DNA from: Tieghemostelium lacteum
Lineage: Eukaryota > Evosea > Eumycetozoa > Dictyosteliales > Raperosteliaceae
Assembly (NCBI GenBank): GCA_001606155.1
Contig: LODT01000021.1
Span: 186,001 to 250,000 of the forward strand
Length of the DNA stretch: 64,000 nt
Direction: 5' to 3'
Shown here: one piece after another, positions 19,061 to 28,432 of the stretch
How the letters are laid out: each line of letters starts with the position of its first letter
How positions within the stretch are numbered: the first letter of the stretch is position 1
Made by a program: the position numbers and the translations under genes
The notes under the pieces: model-generated
Databases searched by the model: none
Told to the model about the DNA's origin: nothing
The model's input: only the letters and a program-made list of their open reading frames with translations

Positions 19061-19555
19061 TATTTTATGAAGTTGAAAATACAAGTTGAAAATACAAAAA
19101 GGAGAGTATTTATTCGGATTCTAGATTACATGTTTGGTTTAGAACGATTCTGGTGTTCTGATCATAAATCTGGAGTCTGATGTTTTAGTAGAATCTGATG
19201 TCTCTTCCCATCATTCAATTGTAATTCAACAAATTAAATGTTGATTCATTATTATCGTGCTTTGAGTTTTATGGGAGTTTTGAATTTGAGATAAATTAAA
19301 TATACTCACAATTTCTCAATTTTTTTTGAAATTTCATTCAAATTTTGTGAAAAAATAAATTGATTTTCATTTAAATTAAAATAAAAATCAAAGTTTTGTA
19401 AACTGAAAATTCAAGTTTATTTCATTTACAATGAATATAAAAGCTCAAAATTTTTTTAAATTCCAAATCATTAAATCAAATTCAATTAATAAAATTAACA
19501 ATTAAACAAATATACATTACTTTTTAAATATATTTCAAATAACACAATAACAACA
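19061..19555 (+). promoter_or_regulatory. hspG upstream region, copy 4
   Basis: This is the fullest copy of the shared upstream block (about 19088-19330), preceded by a short duplication of GTTGAAAATACA. Two nGAAnnTTCn matches lie at 19327-19336 and 19404-19413, and TATAAAAG is at 19436-19443. All are at the same relative positions as in copy 2. The DNA between the block and the ATG differs from copy 2 only by small indels. Confidence 0.55.
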
Positions 19556-20176
19556 ATGTCTTGCAGAGTATTTTACAATCAACCAACACATCAATCATTC
19601 TTTGGTGAACTTGAAAAACAATTTTATAATGAATTGTTAAAATCAAAATCAAAAGAGGTAGTTGAAAGATTCTACACACCAAATAGTAATATCATTGAAC
19701 AAGCAGATTCTTATATCATCGAATTAGAGTTGGCTGGTGTCAACAAACAAGATATTAAAATTGATATTGAGAAATCAAATCTCATTATTTCTGGTGAAAA
19801 TAAGAGAAAATCTTCATTCTTGAACAACACTGATAATAATAATAAAATCACTTCAAGCAATACAACAATTACTGAATCTGATAAACCATCAATTGAAGAT
19901 TTTGAAGAAGTAGAGAGTACAAATAGCACCTACAATAAACAATTGAGTAATAGCACCAAACCTTCAGAGGAAGAAAAACCACAACAAGAAAAACCATCAA
20001 CACCAAAACACCAATATTTGACCAGAGAGATTGAAAGTGGTAAATTCAAAAAAGTAATTTCAATCAAGAACCAATATTTAGATTTAGAAAATATCAATGC
20101 AACTTTTGAAAATGGTATTTTATCAATTAAACTTTTGAAAAAAGATCCTGTTTCTTTAAAAGTCAATATAATTTAA
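19556..20176 (+). CDS. hspG: hspG-type small heat-shock protein (Hsp20), second intact copy
   Basis: The intronless gene encodes 206 aa and differs from the copy at 5848 mainly in the insert, where one extra Asn is present (NNTDNNNKITSS). The split alpha-crystallin domain is complete: IIELELAGVNKQDIKIDIEK, the Ser/Thr/Glu/Pro/Gln insert, then EIESGKFKKVISI and ATFENGILSIKLLKK. A stress-induced holdase function is inferred from the family. The similarity extends over the promoter, so the pair arose by a recent segmental duplication or is kept alike by conversion. Confidence 0.92.
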   Translation: MSCRVFYNQPTHQSFFGELEKQFYNELLKSKSKEVVERFYTPNSNIIEQADSYIIELELAGVNKQDIKIDIEKSNLIISGENKRKSSFLNNTDNNNKITSSNTTITESDKPSIEDFEEVESTNSTYNKQLSNSTKPSEEEKPQQEKPSTPKHQYLTREIESGKFKKVISIKNQYLDLENINATFENGILSIKLLKKDPVSLKVNII

Positions 20177-20574
20177 CTAGATAACATGTATAATAAATAA
20201 ATATTTTAAATATTAATTGTATAATTTAAATTAAATATATTCTCTAGTAATATTTTATCTATATACTATATTCAATATTTGGATATAGTATCTGATTATA
20301 TGTGGGTATCCAAATATATATGATATCATATATATGTATAATATGATTTGCTTAATATTTTTATTTAAAACTATAAAAAGATGATTTTTGTTTTCTATTA
20401 TTATGTATTAAAATTTTAAGAGTGATAATGTTGGATTTGAAATTTTAATTAATTTGATTTTTATTTTGATTTTTTTTTTTGAAAAATTTATAAAAACGAA
20501 AAATGATTTAGGCTTTTTTTCTTCAGTCTTAATTATAGTTTTATCACACCCTTTAAACTTAGAGACCAAATAAA
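20177..20574. other. Intergenic region with two palindromic elements
   Basis: This is the AT-rich spacer between hspG copy 4 and the eL8 gene. An inverted repeat pairs ATATTTGGATA (20275-20285) with TATCCAAATAT (20307-20317). It is followed by a perfect 22-bp palindrome centred on GATATC (20314-20335). They may mark a transcript end downstream of hspG or be AT-rich chance structure. The eL8 promoter must lie in the right part, where T and A runs occur at 20470-20520. Confidence 0.5.
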
Positions 20575-21529
20575 ATGGTAAGAATAAGAGAAATTAATAG
20601 ATAAATTATAGATAAGAAGAATCCTAATAGATGAATTGGAAATATAATAGTCTGATAAAAAAACTACCAAACCAACCGCCACTGCTGCCAAAAAGCCAGT
20701 CGCCACCACCACTACTGCTAAAGTAACCAAAACTACCACTCAAGGTAAAAAACCAACTGGTAAAAAAGACACTAAAGTCAAGACCAGAACTCTCTTCAAT
20801 GCCTTGTACACCAAGAAAGCCAAAGGTTTTGGTATCGGTTTTGGTGTTTTACCAAAAAGAGATTTGACCCATTTCACCAAATGGCCAAGATACATTAGAA
20901 TCCAAAGACAACGTAGAGTTTTGATGAGAAGATTGAAGGTTCCCCCAACAATCAACCAATTCACTCGTGTTTTTGACAAAAACACTGCTATCCATCTCTT
21001 CAAATTATTAGACAAATACCGTCCAGAAGAAGCTAAAGTCAAGAAGGCTAGATTATTGGCTTATGCTAAAGCTCGTGCTGCTGCTAAGGAAGGTGAAAAA
21101 GTCGCCAAACCAGAGAAACCAGTTTCTTTCTTGAAACACGGTATTGACATTGTCACTAAATTAGTCGAAAAGAAGAAGGCTAAATTAGTCGTCATTGCTC
21201 ACGATGTCGACCCAATTGAATTGGTTATTTGGTTACCAGCTCTCTGCAGAAGAATGGATGTTCCATACTGTATCGTTAAATCCAAATCAAGATTAGGTCA
21301 ATTAGTCCACTTGAGAAACACTTCATGTGTTGCCTTAACTGGTGTCAATGGTGAAGACTCCAAGGAACTCGCTAACTTGGTTGAATCTGCCAAACAACAA
21401 TTCAACAATAACGCTGATTCCAGAAAACAATGGGGTGGTAACACCTTATCTGGTGGTGTCAGAGCTAGACAAGCCAAACTTGCCAAAGAACAATCCAAAG
21501 AAGCTTCTGCCAAATCTAAAATTAACTAA
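20575..21529 (+). CDS. rpl7a: Ribosomal protein eL8 (L7a), first exon consists of the start codon alone
   Basis: Exon 1 is ATG (20575..20577) and exon 2 is 20651..21529, with a 73-nt intron (GTAAGAAT...AATAG) in phase 0. The product is 293 aa: [17 protein letters not shown], then a Lys/Thr/Ala-rich tail to about residue 50 and the conserved eL8 body ([60 protein letters not shown]). eL8 is a component of the large ribosomal subunit in the L7Ae RNA-binding family. An intron straight after the ATG is a familiar arrangement in dictyostelid ribosomal protein genes. Codon use is visibly more C-ending than in the neighbours, as expected for a highly expressed gene. Confidence 0.95.
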
Positions 21530-21703
21530 ATAAATTAAACTCCTCAGAAATTTAAATAGTTAAAACTAATATATTATGTATCACAATTATAGTTTATTAT
21601 AATAATATCTATGAGTATGTATAAAAAATATTTAAAAAAAAAGAGAGAATTCTCTATTATTATTATTATAATTATTGGTGAGGGGTTTAATGTGGTTATT
21701 TTT

Positions 21704-22807
21704 TTAAAGATTGGAATCAGAGTGACCTGGAGTATCTTTGGTAATTAAATTTTTAATTTTTAACAATAGAGTAGTTTTCATGGAATCCAAAGCTGTAATA
21801 TTATTAAAATCAGCTACAACTGATGTAAATTGTTCTACATTGCTATTTCTGACAGCCTGAATGACATCGTCTAATAGACGACATTCTCTAGAGGATGCAA
21901 ATGAAGCTTGCATATCACGATATCTAATAAGACTTCTTTCTGCAGAGACAACATCATCAGATGCCAAATAACAAAGACCTGCACGAAGGAAATACTCTTT
22001 ACAACCCCACTGAGTTAGGTTATTGTCAACTGAAGAGGCAGCAACCTGTTCGTAGATTTCAATTGCCTTATCATATCTCTCTAATTGTGTACTAATGACA
22101 GCAACCTTTAATAGTACTTGATTGGCACTAGTTTGACTGTTCTCACCATCATAAAAGTCTGCAGCTTGTTGATAACTTGACATGGCAGCTTCGAGATCTC
22201 CAATACTCTCATAGAGTTCTGCCATCTCTTTTTGATGTTTAGCTGCAATTCCAAATCTACCTTCATCTGTATAATATTCAATAGCTGCTTTCAAACAAAT
22301 GATAGCATCTGATACATTTCCTTTTTTATAACAACCTGCAGCATTTACATAACTACTTGCTGAATCATGTTTACTACCAGATTTTAAATAACATTCACTA
22401 GCTTTTTGAAATGCTGCTCCAGCTGCATCCCCTGTTTATTTATTAATCCAAACATTTATACAATTAAATTAGTTTTTTTTTTTTTAATGTGAAACTTCTC
22501 AATTTTTCCTATTTCCTTACATTTCTTTGCTAATTTAAATAAATTTGCTGCTTTTGTGTAATCTGATGCTGCGTCTTCATATCTAGATGATCCACCTCCC
22601 ATTAACATACCAAGGAAGTTACCGCCTATATTTTATAATTAATATTAGTACTAATTTGGAAAGGGGAGACTTTCGTGTGGGGGATATGGGGAATTTCCCA
22701 AAAATGTAGGATTGACTATAATATTGATTCAAATAATAATCATGTTTACCTTTTGTTCTCTTTTCAGCCTTCTCTAAAAATTCTTTAGCTTTTACTTCAT
22801 CTCCCAT
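21704..22807 (-). CDS. snpA: Alpha-SNAP, NSF attachment protein (3 exons)
   Basis: Exons 22807..22750, 22625..22521 and 22431..21704 give 296 aa, the normal alpha-SNAP length. Introns are 124 nt (GTAAACAT...TATAG) and 89 nt (GTAAGGAA...AACAG). The first junction restores KRTKGGNFLGML and the second restores AKKWDAAGAAFQKASECYL. Both are standard SNAP sequence, so the model is well supported. The TPR-like helical repeats continue through AAIEYYTDEGRFGIAAKHQK and GDLEAAMSSYQQAADFYDGE. The C-terminal region, which stimulates NSF in the family, ends DSNL. The protein recruits the ATPase NSF to SNARE complexes for disassembly after membrane fusion. Confidence 0.95.
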
Positions 22808-23077
22808 CTTTTAAAATTAAATTGCAATGTATGTGTAAAATAGAGTTATATAAAAATTAAATAAAAAAAAAAAAATAAAATAATTTTGTAGTTTTCTTTA
22901 TCAAGATTCTCAATTTTAATTTTTTTAAATTATCTTTGCTTTGGTGTGGTGGTTCTTTTTCCAATCCTTCCATATTGACTGTCACTTTTGATTTCTTCTT
23001 CCTTTTTTTTATTTCTAAAATTAATCTTTGAAAAACCTACTTTTTTTTTTTTATTGTGAATTACCAATTTCGCTATC

Positions 23078-24167
23078 TTATTGACTAGGTTCACCAGAGT
23101 TTATAAACTCTAATATCTTTTCAATGATATCATGGAATGAAATGACACCAATTGGCTTCTTGTCTTGATCAACTACATAGATTCTATGGATATGAGCAGC
23201 ACACATTTTAGTCATGATACTGGCTAAACTATCATCAAAAGAACAACAAATGCTTGGGTATACTGTCTTTAGAAGATTCATTCTAACACGACTTACAAAC
23301 TCACTGACTGTGATATAGAGATTCTCAAACATTTTAGTTTCATTCAAAAGCTCTCTTAAATCTCTAGCGCTTATATTAGCCATCAGTGCACCTTTATCAT
23401 CAACTACAGCTATACCATTTACTCTCTATAAATATCTGAATATTAGTACACTAAATTGTATATTTAAATGAAAATAGAATAAGAAGAGGTACATTACATT
23501 ATTTGCCATTAGCTGGAAGGCATCAATTGCCTTTTTATAATGTTCAATTGAAATGACATGTTTCTCTTTGAAACCTAGAGATTTTAGAGATTTGTTAGTC
23601 CAAGGACCTAAAGCTTCAAGGTTCTTTGATAAAAAGCTCATTAGTGCAGATTGAGTTACCAAATTGATAATTTTAGCTCCATCTATACTGTCATTTTCAA
23701 TAATTGGAATTCTATTGGTTTTGTTCATTGTCATTACTGTCATTGCTTCCAGTAGAGATGCACCTTTAACCACAGGTGCAAATGGATTTCTCTCCGAGAG
23801 ATCAGTTATGAAGTTGGCTCTGGTGTTATTAAACAAATCTTCTCTTTCCAGAAACGAATAATAATCAGTTCCCAGTAAATCTGTATGGTTTATAATCTGA
23901 GTAACACAACAAACAATGTCAACAAAATCTACTAACCCTATTGGTCTATTTTTTTCGTTCAGTACTGGAACTGCTAGAATATTGTTACTTGCCAATGTCT
24001 AATACAAACTATATTAATACCCACACTCTTTGCATTGAAATATAGTTATATGGAACACATACTTTAAAAACTTTTGGAAGTGAGTCATCTTGATTTACAG
24101 TAATCATATTTGTCATCTTTGGTGGCAAATTTTCAACTGTAAATTCACTTAATAATTTAAATGCCAT
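23078..24167 (-). CDS. Four-CBS-domain protein, AMPK-gamma/SNF4-like (3 exons)
   Basis: Exons 24167..24063, 23998..23498 and 23425..23078 give 317 aa. Introns are 64 nt (GTATGTGT...TATTAG) and 72 nt (GTAATGTA...TTATAG). All joints are in phase 0. Two Bateman modules are present. CBS1 (~15-75) includes ILAVPVLNEKNRPIGLVDFV. CBS2 (~100-160) includes NRIPIIENDSIDGAKIINLV. CBS3 spans the second splice (VNGIAVVDDKGALMANISAR), and CBS4 ends with HRIYVVDQDKKPIGVISFHD. CBS pairs bind adenine nucleotides and act as regulatory sensors. Whether this is an AMPK gamma subunit or a stand-alone CBS protein cannot be decided from sequence alone. Confidence 0.85.
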
Positions 24168-24417
24168 TTTATCTATATTGTTGTATTATGTTACCAAATA
24201 ATATTGTAATAATTTTTAAAGACTTTGGGTACTTTGTTTAAAAAAAAATATATTGTTTAGATTGATAAAGTCCAATGGGAAATTAAATAAAATTGATTTT
24301 TTTTCCAAAACAGGAAAATAAATAAAAATTGAAATTTCTATTAGTTTTTTTTTTAATAGATAAAAGTGTTTTCTTCAAATCTATTAAATTTATTATTATT
24401 GTTGGTGTTAATGATGA

Positions 24418-26180
24418 CTATGGATTGGATGTGAGGATGGTGGGTGGCTGAAATGAGTATTTTGCATAACCTAATGAATTCCATATAATGTAATCGGAAC
24501 TATATACCTCTCTCTCGATTGCCAATTTGAATTTAGTTGCTGGATAGATGGCAACTTTCTTTGGATCTATATTGTGACCTGATATAGTGCACCCCAAAAT
24601 CTTAAAAAATATTTTAATAAAACTATTAGATCCTGTAAAGAAAGGATCTTTTTCATCTTCTTCTTGATCCGAAGATGTTTCGGTAATTGGCCACGATTGA
24701 TTAGGAAACTGAGTTGTAGTGGAGTTACTCGACCCACTACCTGTAACTATAAGTGTAGGTGGTATAGGTTGTGGAGAATTGGTGAAATAGATATCAGCAG
24801 GCAATGCAACTTCCAATGACTTTCCAGTGAATTTCTGACCTATATTCCAAATTAGTGATCGAAGGTTCATGTCAATATGAACTGTTCCTGTAGTAGGTGA
24901 CGATGTAACTTGTACAATATTACCACGGTTCTTGAATGGTATTCTAACTATACAATAGTCAAAGTTATTCGTCATCTCCGACGACAGTTTCAATTGAATA
25001 AGTACCTTTACACCGTTATTTGGAATCTCTTTCATTTGATAGAACCCTCGTATTGGTATATTCTTTACACCTGTGATTCCATAACTCAAAAGTTTAAATT
25101 GTTCAAGAGGAGGGTTAAATGAAATTTTGTTGTTTATAGAGATATCCGATGTGGAGGTCAACTGAACTGTTGAATCTATAGATAAATGAGATATAGTAGG
25201 TACCTGTTGGCTAGATTGAGATGAAGTAGCACTTAGGCTACCAGAAGACGCAGACAATATAGAGTTACTAGAATTTGACAGTGATACTGGTGACTGTGTA
25301 GGTTGAGATGGTGAGTTCAAAGGCGTATTAAAATAAAAACTAATTTCAGGCATTCCCTCTAAATCAGCCTTCACATAAAGTTGACCTTGACAACGACACA
25401 TATCAGTCATATTCGGGTTATCATACTGAATAGATTGTATAGACTCCGATATGACCATATCCAAAGACTGTTTACCTTTATGTAAATATGGTTTCCAAAC
25501 TGGTCTCTTTTGTTGAAATGTATCTGTATTTGGAAAGCCTGACCTTATAATTGACTTTATATTTGAAAAATTGGTGTCTATAGGTTGTCCAAATGGTATA
25601 ATATTCGCTAAATAAACTTGTAATTCTGGATATGGTGGCTATATCAAGTATTAATTCTACCCTATATACATATTTATGTGTAAAATATGTATATACTTAC
25701 AGGTTTAGTAAAGAAAGTTGATGTATATATAGATATTTCCTCCAAGAAATTTAAAGCAGCAGTTATTTGAGGTAGATCCAATAGAGTGGGTTTGATAGAT
25801 GTCTTTAGAAACTCTTCAATTACTGGTATAGTAAGATAATAGATATTCTTCTTTTTTATATATACAAATGGCCATAGTTTATCACGTTTAAGTGATATTA
25901 CATGTGTGTTTGGTGTTTGATTTTTAATGTTACTATTATTACTACTACTATTACTACTACTACTATTATTGGTATCATTGTTATTTGATTTCTGTAGATT
26001 TGGGTACAATATCTCATTACAAAATGAAATTAAAAGTTCATTATCATTGGGTATTGGTTGATAGTTACTACCTGTTATCATTTTAACCCTTGTCTCTACT
26101 GTTGTTATTCTTTTTGAAAATAATACATCTGTAGTTTGTACATTTTCTTTTAATATCCATATTCCTCTCAATGTACACAT
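24418..26180 (-). CDS. AP-5 complex subunit mu (AP5M1 homologue, 2 exons)
   Basis: Exons 26180..25701 and 25638..24418 give 566 aa. The 62-nt intron (GTAAGTAT...GATATAG) joins TFFTKP to PPYPELQVYL. The N-terminus (MCTLRGIWILKENVQTTDVL) is a divergent longin-like region with a Ser/Asn insert near 75-95. The C-terminal mu homology domain carries blocks very close to human AP5M1: SIQSIQYDNPNMTD, ADLEGMPEISF, GFYQMKEIPNNGVKV, CIVRIPFKNRG, IWNIGQKF, and the end SSDYIIWNSLGYAKYS. AP-5 acts with SPG11/SPG15 in late endosome and lysosome sorting. Ser/Pro-rich insertions explain the greater length. Confidence 0.92.
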
Positions 26181-26918
26181 TTAAGGGTTTTGAAAAAAAT
26201 GATGATTTTAAAATATTGATATTTTTTATCAAATGAACAATGTTTCACTTTATTTTTGTAAATGAAATATCTTCGAATATAAAACAACATTCACTGGAAT
26301 AGGTATGAATGTTAAAGGTTTTTAATTTTTTTCATTATATTATTTGTAAAAGAGGACACCTTTTAATCTTGGAGGTAGTGTTATACCAAGCAGATGCTTA
26401 TGGTGACATAGAAAGCAAGCCTTCTATATATTGTCTCCAATCCCCTAAAGAAATTAGTTTAATCATTATTTGTTTCAAACGTGTTGAAACAGAAAGAGAT
26501 TAAGCTTTCTAGAACAGATACTACACATAATCAAAGCGAACTTTGAGAAGTGATTTGTTAAATTGTATACATGCATTTATAAATTTATAAAAAAACTATG
26601 AGATTTTTATGGGATCACAATAAACTAAATTCTTTTTTGAAATTTTAAAAATGAAAATTCAGTTTTCAACAAATAATTTAATATATTAAATAATTAACTT
26701 CAAATAAACAATTAATTAAACTATAGTTCCTTACATAATTTAACCTCTGTTTTTTTTTAAAACTTAAAAAAAATTAACACTTTTTATGTTTTATGGATAT
26801 TGATAATAAATATTTATATGATATGATAAACATTTTAGTTTATTTGTAAATATATAATGTAATCGAGTTTACATTTGATTCGAGTTGATTGGATTTTTTT
26901 TTTTTGAACTTTTTTTTT
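26181..26918. other. Intergenic stretch with a small richer island at 26340-26545
   Basis: Most is AT-rich. The island 26340-26545 has more G and C and contains an open stretch of about 65 codons starting at 26309 that I do not recognise (it includes YQADAYGDIESKPSIYCLQS). It may be a decayed exon or an RNA gene. No splice pattern or family match supports a gene call. Confidence 0.3.
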
Positions 26919-27224
26919 TTATAGTTCATTTACACCAAGGTAGTGTGGGTATCTCTTATTACAGATACTGCATCCTGAACACCAACTATATTTAAAAGAG
27001 GAATTTACTTTCTTTTTTTCAGATTGACTGTGGAAAATAGAGTTTCTATTGTTATTATCGTCTTGTATGATGATATTCATTTTATCTTGTTGTTGTTGAT
27101 CAACATTAGCAGCTTTGAAACCAGTATTGATAACCAATTGATTTTGGATATTTATAGATTGTGAGGATACAATAGATAAAATTAAAATTAAAACTAATAC
27201 TATTGAAATGATTTTAGATTGCAT
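26919..27224 (-). CDS. Small secreted peptide precursor with C-terminal CxxCxxC cluster
   Basis: The 101-aa product starts with a clear signal peptide (MQSKIISIVLVLILILSIVS, cleavage likely after SSQS near residue 22). The middle is hydrophilic with a short Gln run (QQQQDKMN) and Asn/Asp-rich sequence. It ends with SWCSGCSICNKRYPHYLGVN followed by EL, giving C-x2-C-x2-C within the last 20 residues. A basic stretch (SEKKKVNSSFKYSW) precedes the cysteine cluster and could be a processing region. No enzyme motif is present. A secreted signalling or structural peptide is an inference only. The gene stands alone between long spacers. Confidence 0.7.
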   Translation of the reverse strand: MQSKIISIVLVLILILSIVSSQSINIQNQLVINTGFKAANVDQQQQDKMNIIIQDDNNNRNSIFHSQSEKKKVNSSFKYSWCSGCSICNKRYPHYLGVNEL

Positions 27225-28155
27225 TTTAGGTGTAGGTATATATTAAAATAATTTAGAATTAAACTAATAAGTTTTGTGTGATAATTATCGTTGTTATTAT
27301 TTGATTGATTCGATGGTGTGCAAGTTGAAAAATGAATCATGATTTAATACAGTTTATATAGTTGTTGAAATTTGATTTATTGTAATGGGGGTAAAAAGGA
27401 TATAAAAGTAATTTTTAAATTTATCTCACCCCACATCATCCAATTAAAGTATTTTAATGTGATTTTTGATAAATCACATATTAATCTGTGATCTGTCGGA
27501 TTAGTGATTATACAAATATGTATTTATAAAATCTCGATGTAGGTGTTAACTGTTGTTGCTATTTTCATAATGCTAAAAATATTAATTAACAACACAAAAC
27601 ACCCCACAACCCACAAATATTTTTTTTTTAAAAAAGAAACTATTTAGGTTATATTTAGAGAATTACCAAAAATTTACTTTTGATCTTCTTTAATTTAGGT
27701 TTAAACCAATTTAAAACATTATATTAAATTTGAGGATTTCATTTAATATTAAAGAAACAATGTTTACTTGAAAATAAATCGATTTATTTTTCCATTGGTT
27801 ATGGCAAAATAGACATAATTTGGTATTGAAGAATTGGGATTTCATTATAATAACATCATAAAAAATTTTAAATATTAATTTTGAATAAAGTTTATACTAA
27901 ATGAGTCGATTTTAATTGAATTATATGATTTAAAGATCTAATTATTGTAATATTCATAATTTAAATTTGAAGCGAAATGCAATGGTTAATTACTTAACAT
28001 TCATTATAATTTAAAAATTTTTACAACATATAATAATATTAATAATTTATAACATAAAAAAAAAATAATTATATATATATAAATTTTTTAAAATCTATTA
28101 ACTTCCTTTTTACAGATGAGCCCTCAATTGTAAAAACTCACCTATTAATATTTTT

Positions 28156-28165
28156 AAACCCCAAT
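28156..28165 (+). promoter_or_regulatory. Possible DUSE-like element
   Basis: AAACCCCAAT resembles the Dictyostelium upstream sequence element AAACCCATAA that precedes small RNA genes. It lies 65 bp before the candidate RNA at 28231, near the spacing (about 60 nt) known for that element. It is a partial match only. Confidence 0.25.
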
Positions 28166-28230
28166 TTAAAAAATACAATAAACAATGTAAAAACTTAAAA
28201 TACATCTTTTTGAAAATACGTATTGGTAGG

Positions 28231-28282
28231 GTCTGTATCTTACAGTTTTTATTTTTGTGAGGTGGTTGCTCTCTATACAGAT
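28231..28282 (+). ncRNA. Candidate class I-like small non-coding RNA
   Basis: The 52-nt stretch begins GTCTGTATCTTACAG and ends ATACAGAT. Its ends pair over 7 bp (TCTGTAT with ATACAGA) plus a possible G-U pair. CTTACAG directly follows the 5' strand of the stem. D. discoideum class I RNAs are 42-65 nt, have paired ends and carry CCTTACAGCAA next to the 5' stem. Only seven of those eleven positions match here, so this is a weak candidate supported mainly by the geometry and the upstream DUSE-like site. Confidence 0.25.
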
Positions 28283-28432
28283 ATCATTATAAAATACTAA
28301 TAAAATTCAATGTTAACATGAATATTTGGGAAATCAAAAAATTATAATTGCAAATTTGAATTCATATTTCAACATTTTTTTTTTTTTTTAATTAAAAATA
28401 CATCATTTTTCATTTTTTGAAATTTAAAAATC

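Larger units (their letters stand above)
27225..28432. other. Long AT-rich spacer upstream of acetyl-CoA synthetase
   Basis: These 1208 bp hold the promoters of the small secreted peptide gene (left) and acetyl-CoA synthetase (right). I see no protein gene. The only structured candidate is the possible class I RNA at 28231-28282. A CAACCCACAA resembling the dictyostelid DUSE lies at 27607-27616 without a recognisable RNA at the expected distance. Confidence 0.45.

Noticed and set aside
27607-27616. DUSE-like CAACCCACAA suggesting another small RNA gene
   Set aside because: No paired-end structure or CTTACAG-type motif is seen at the expected distance downstream.
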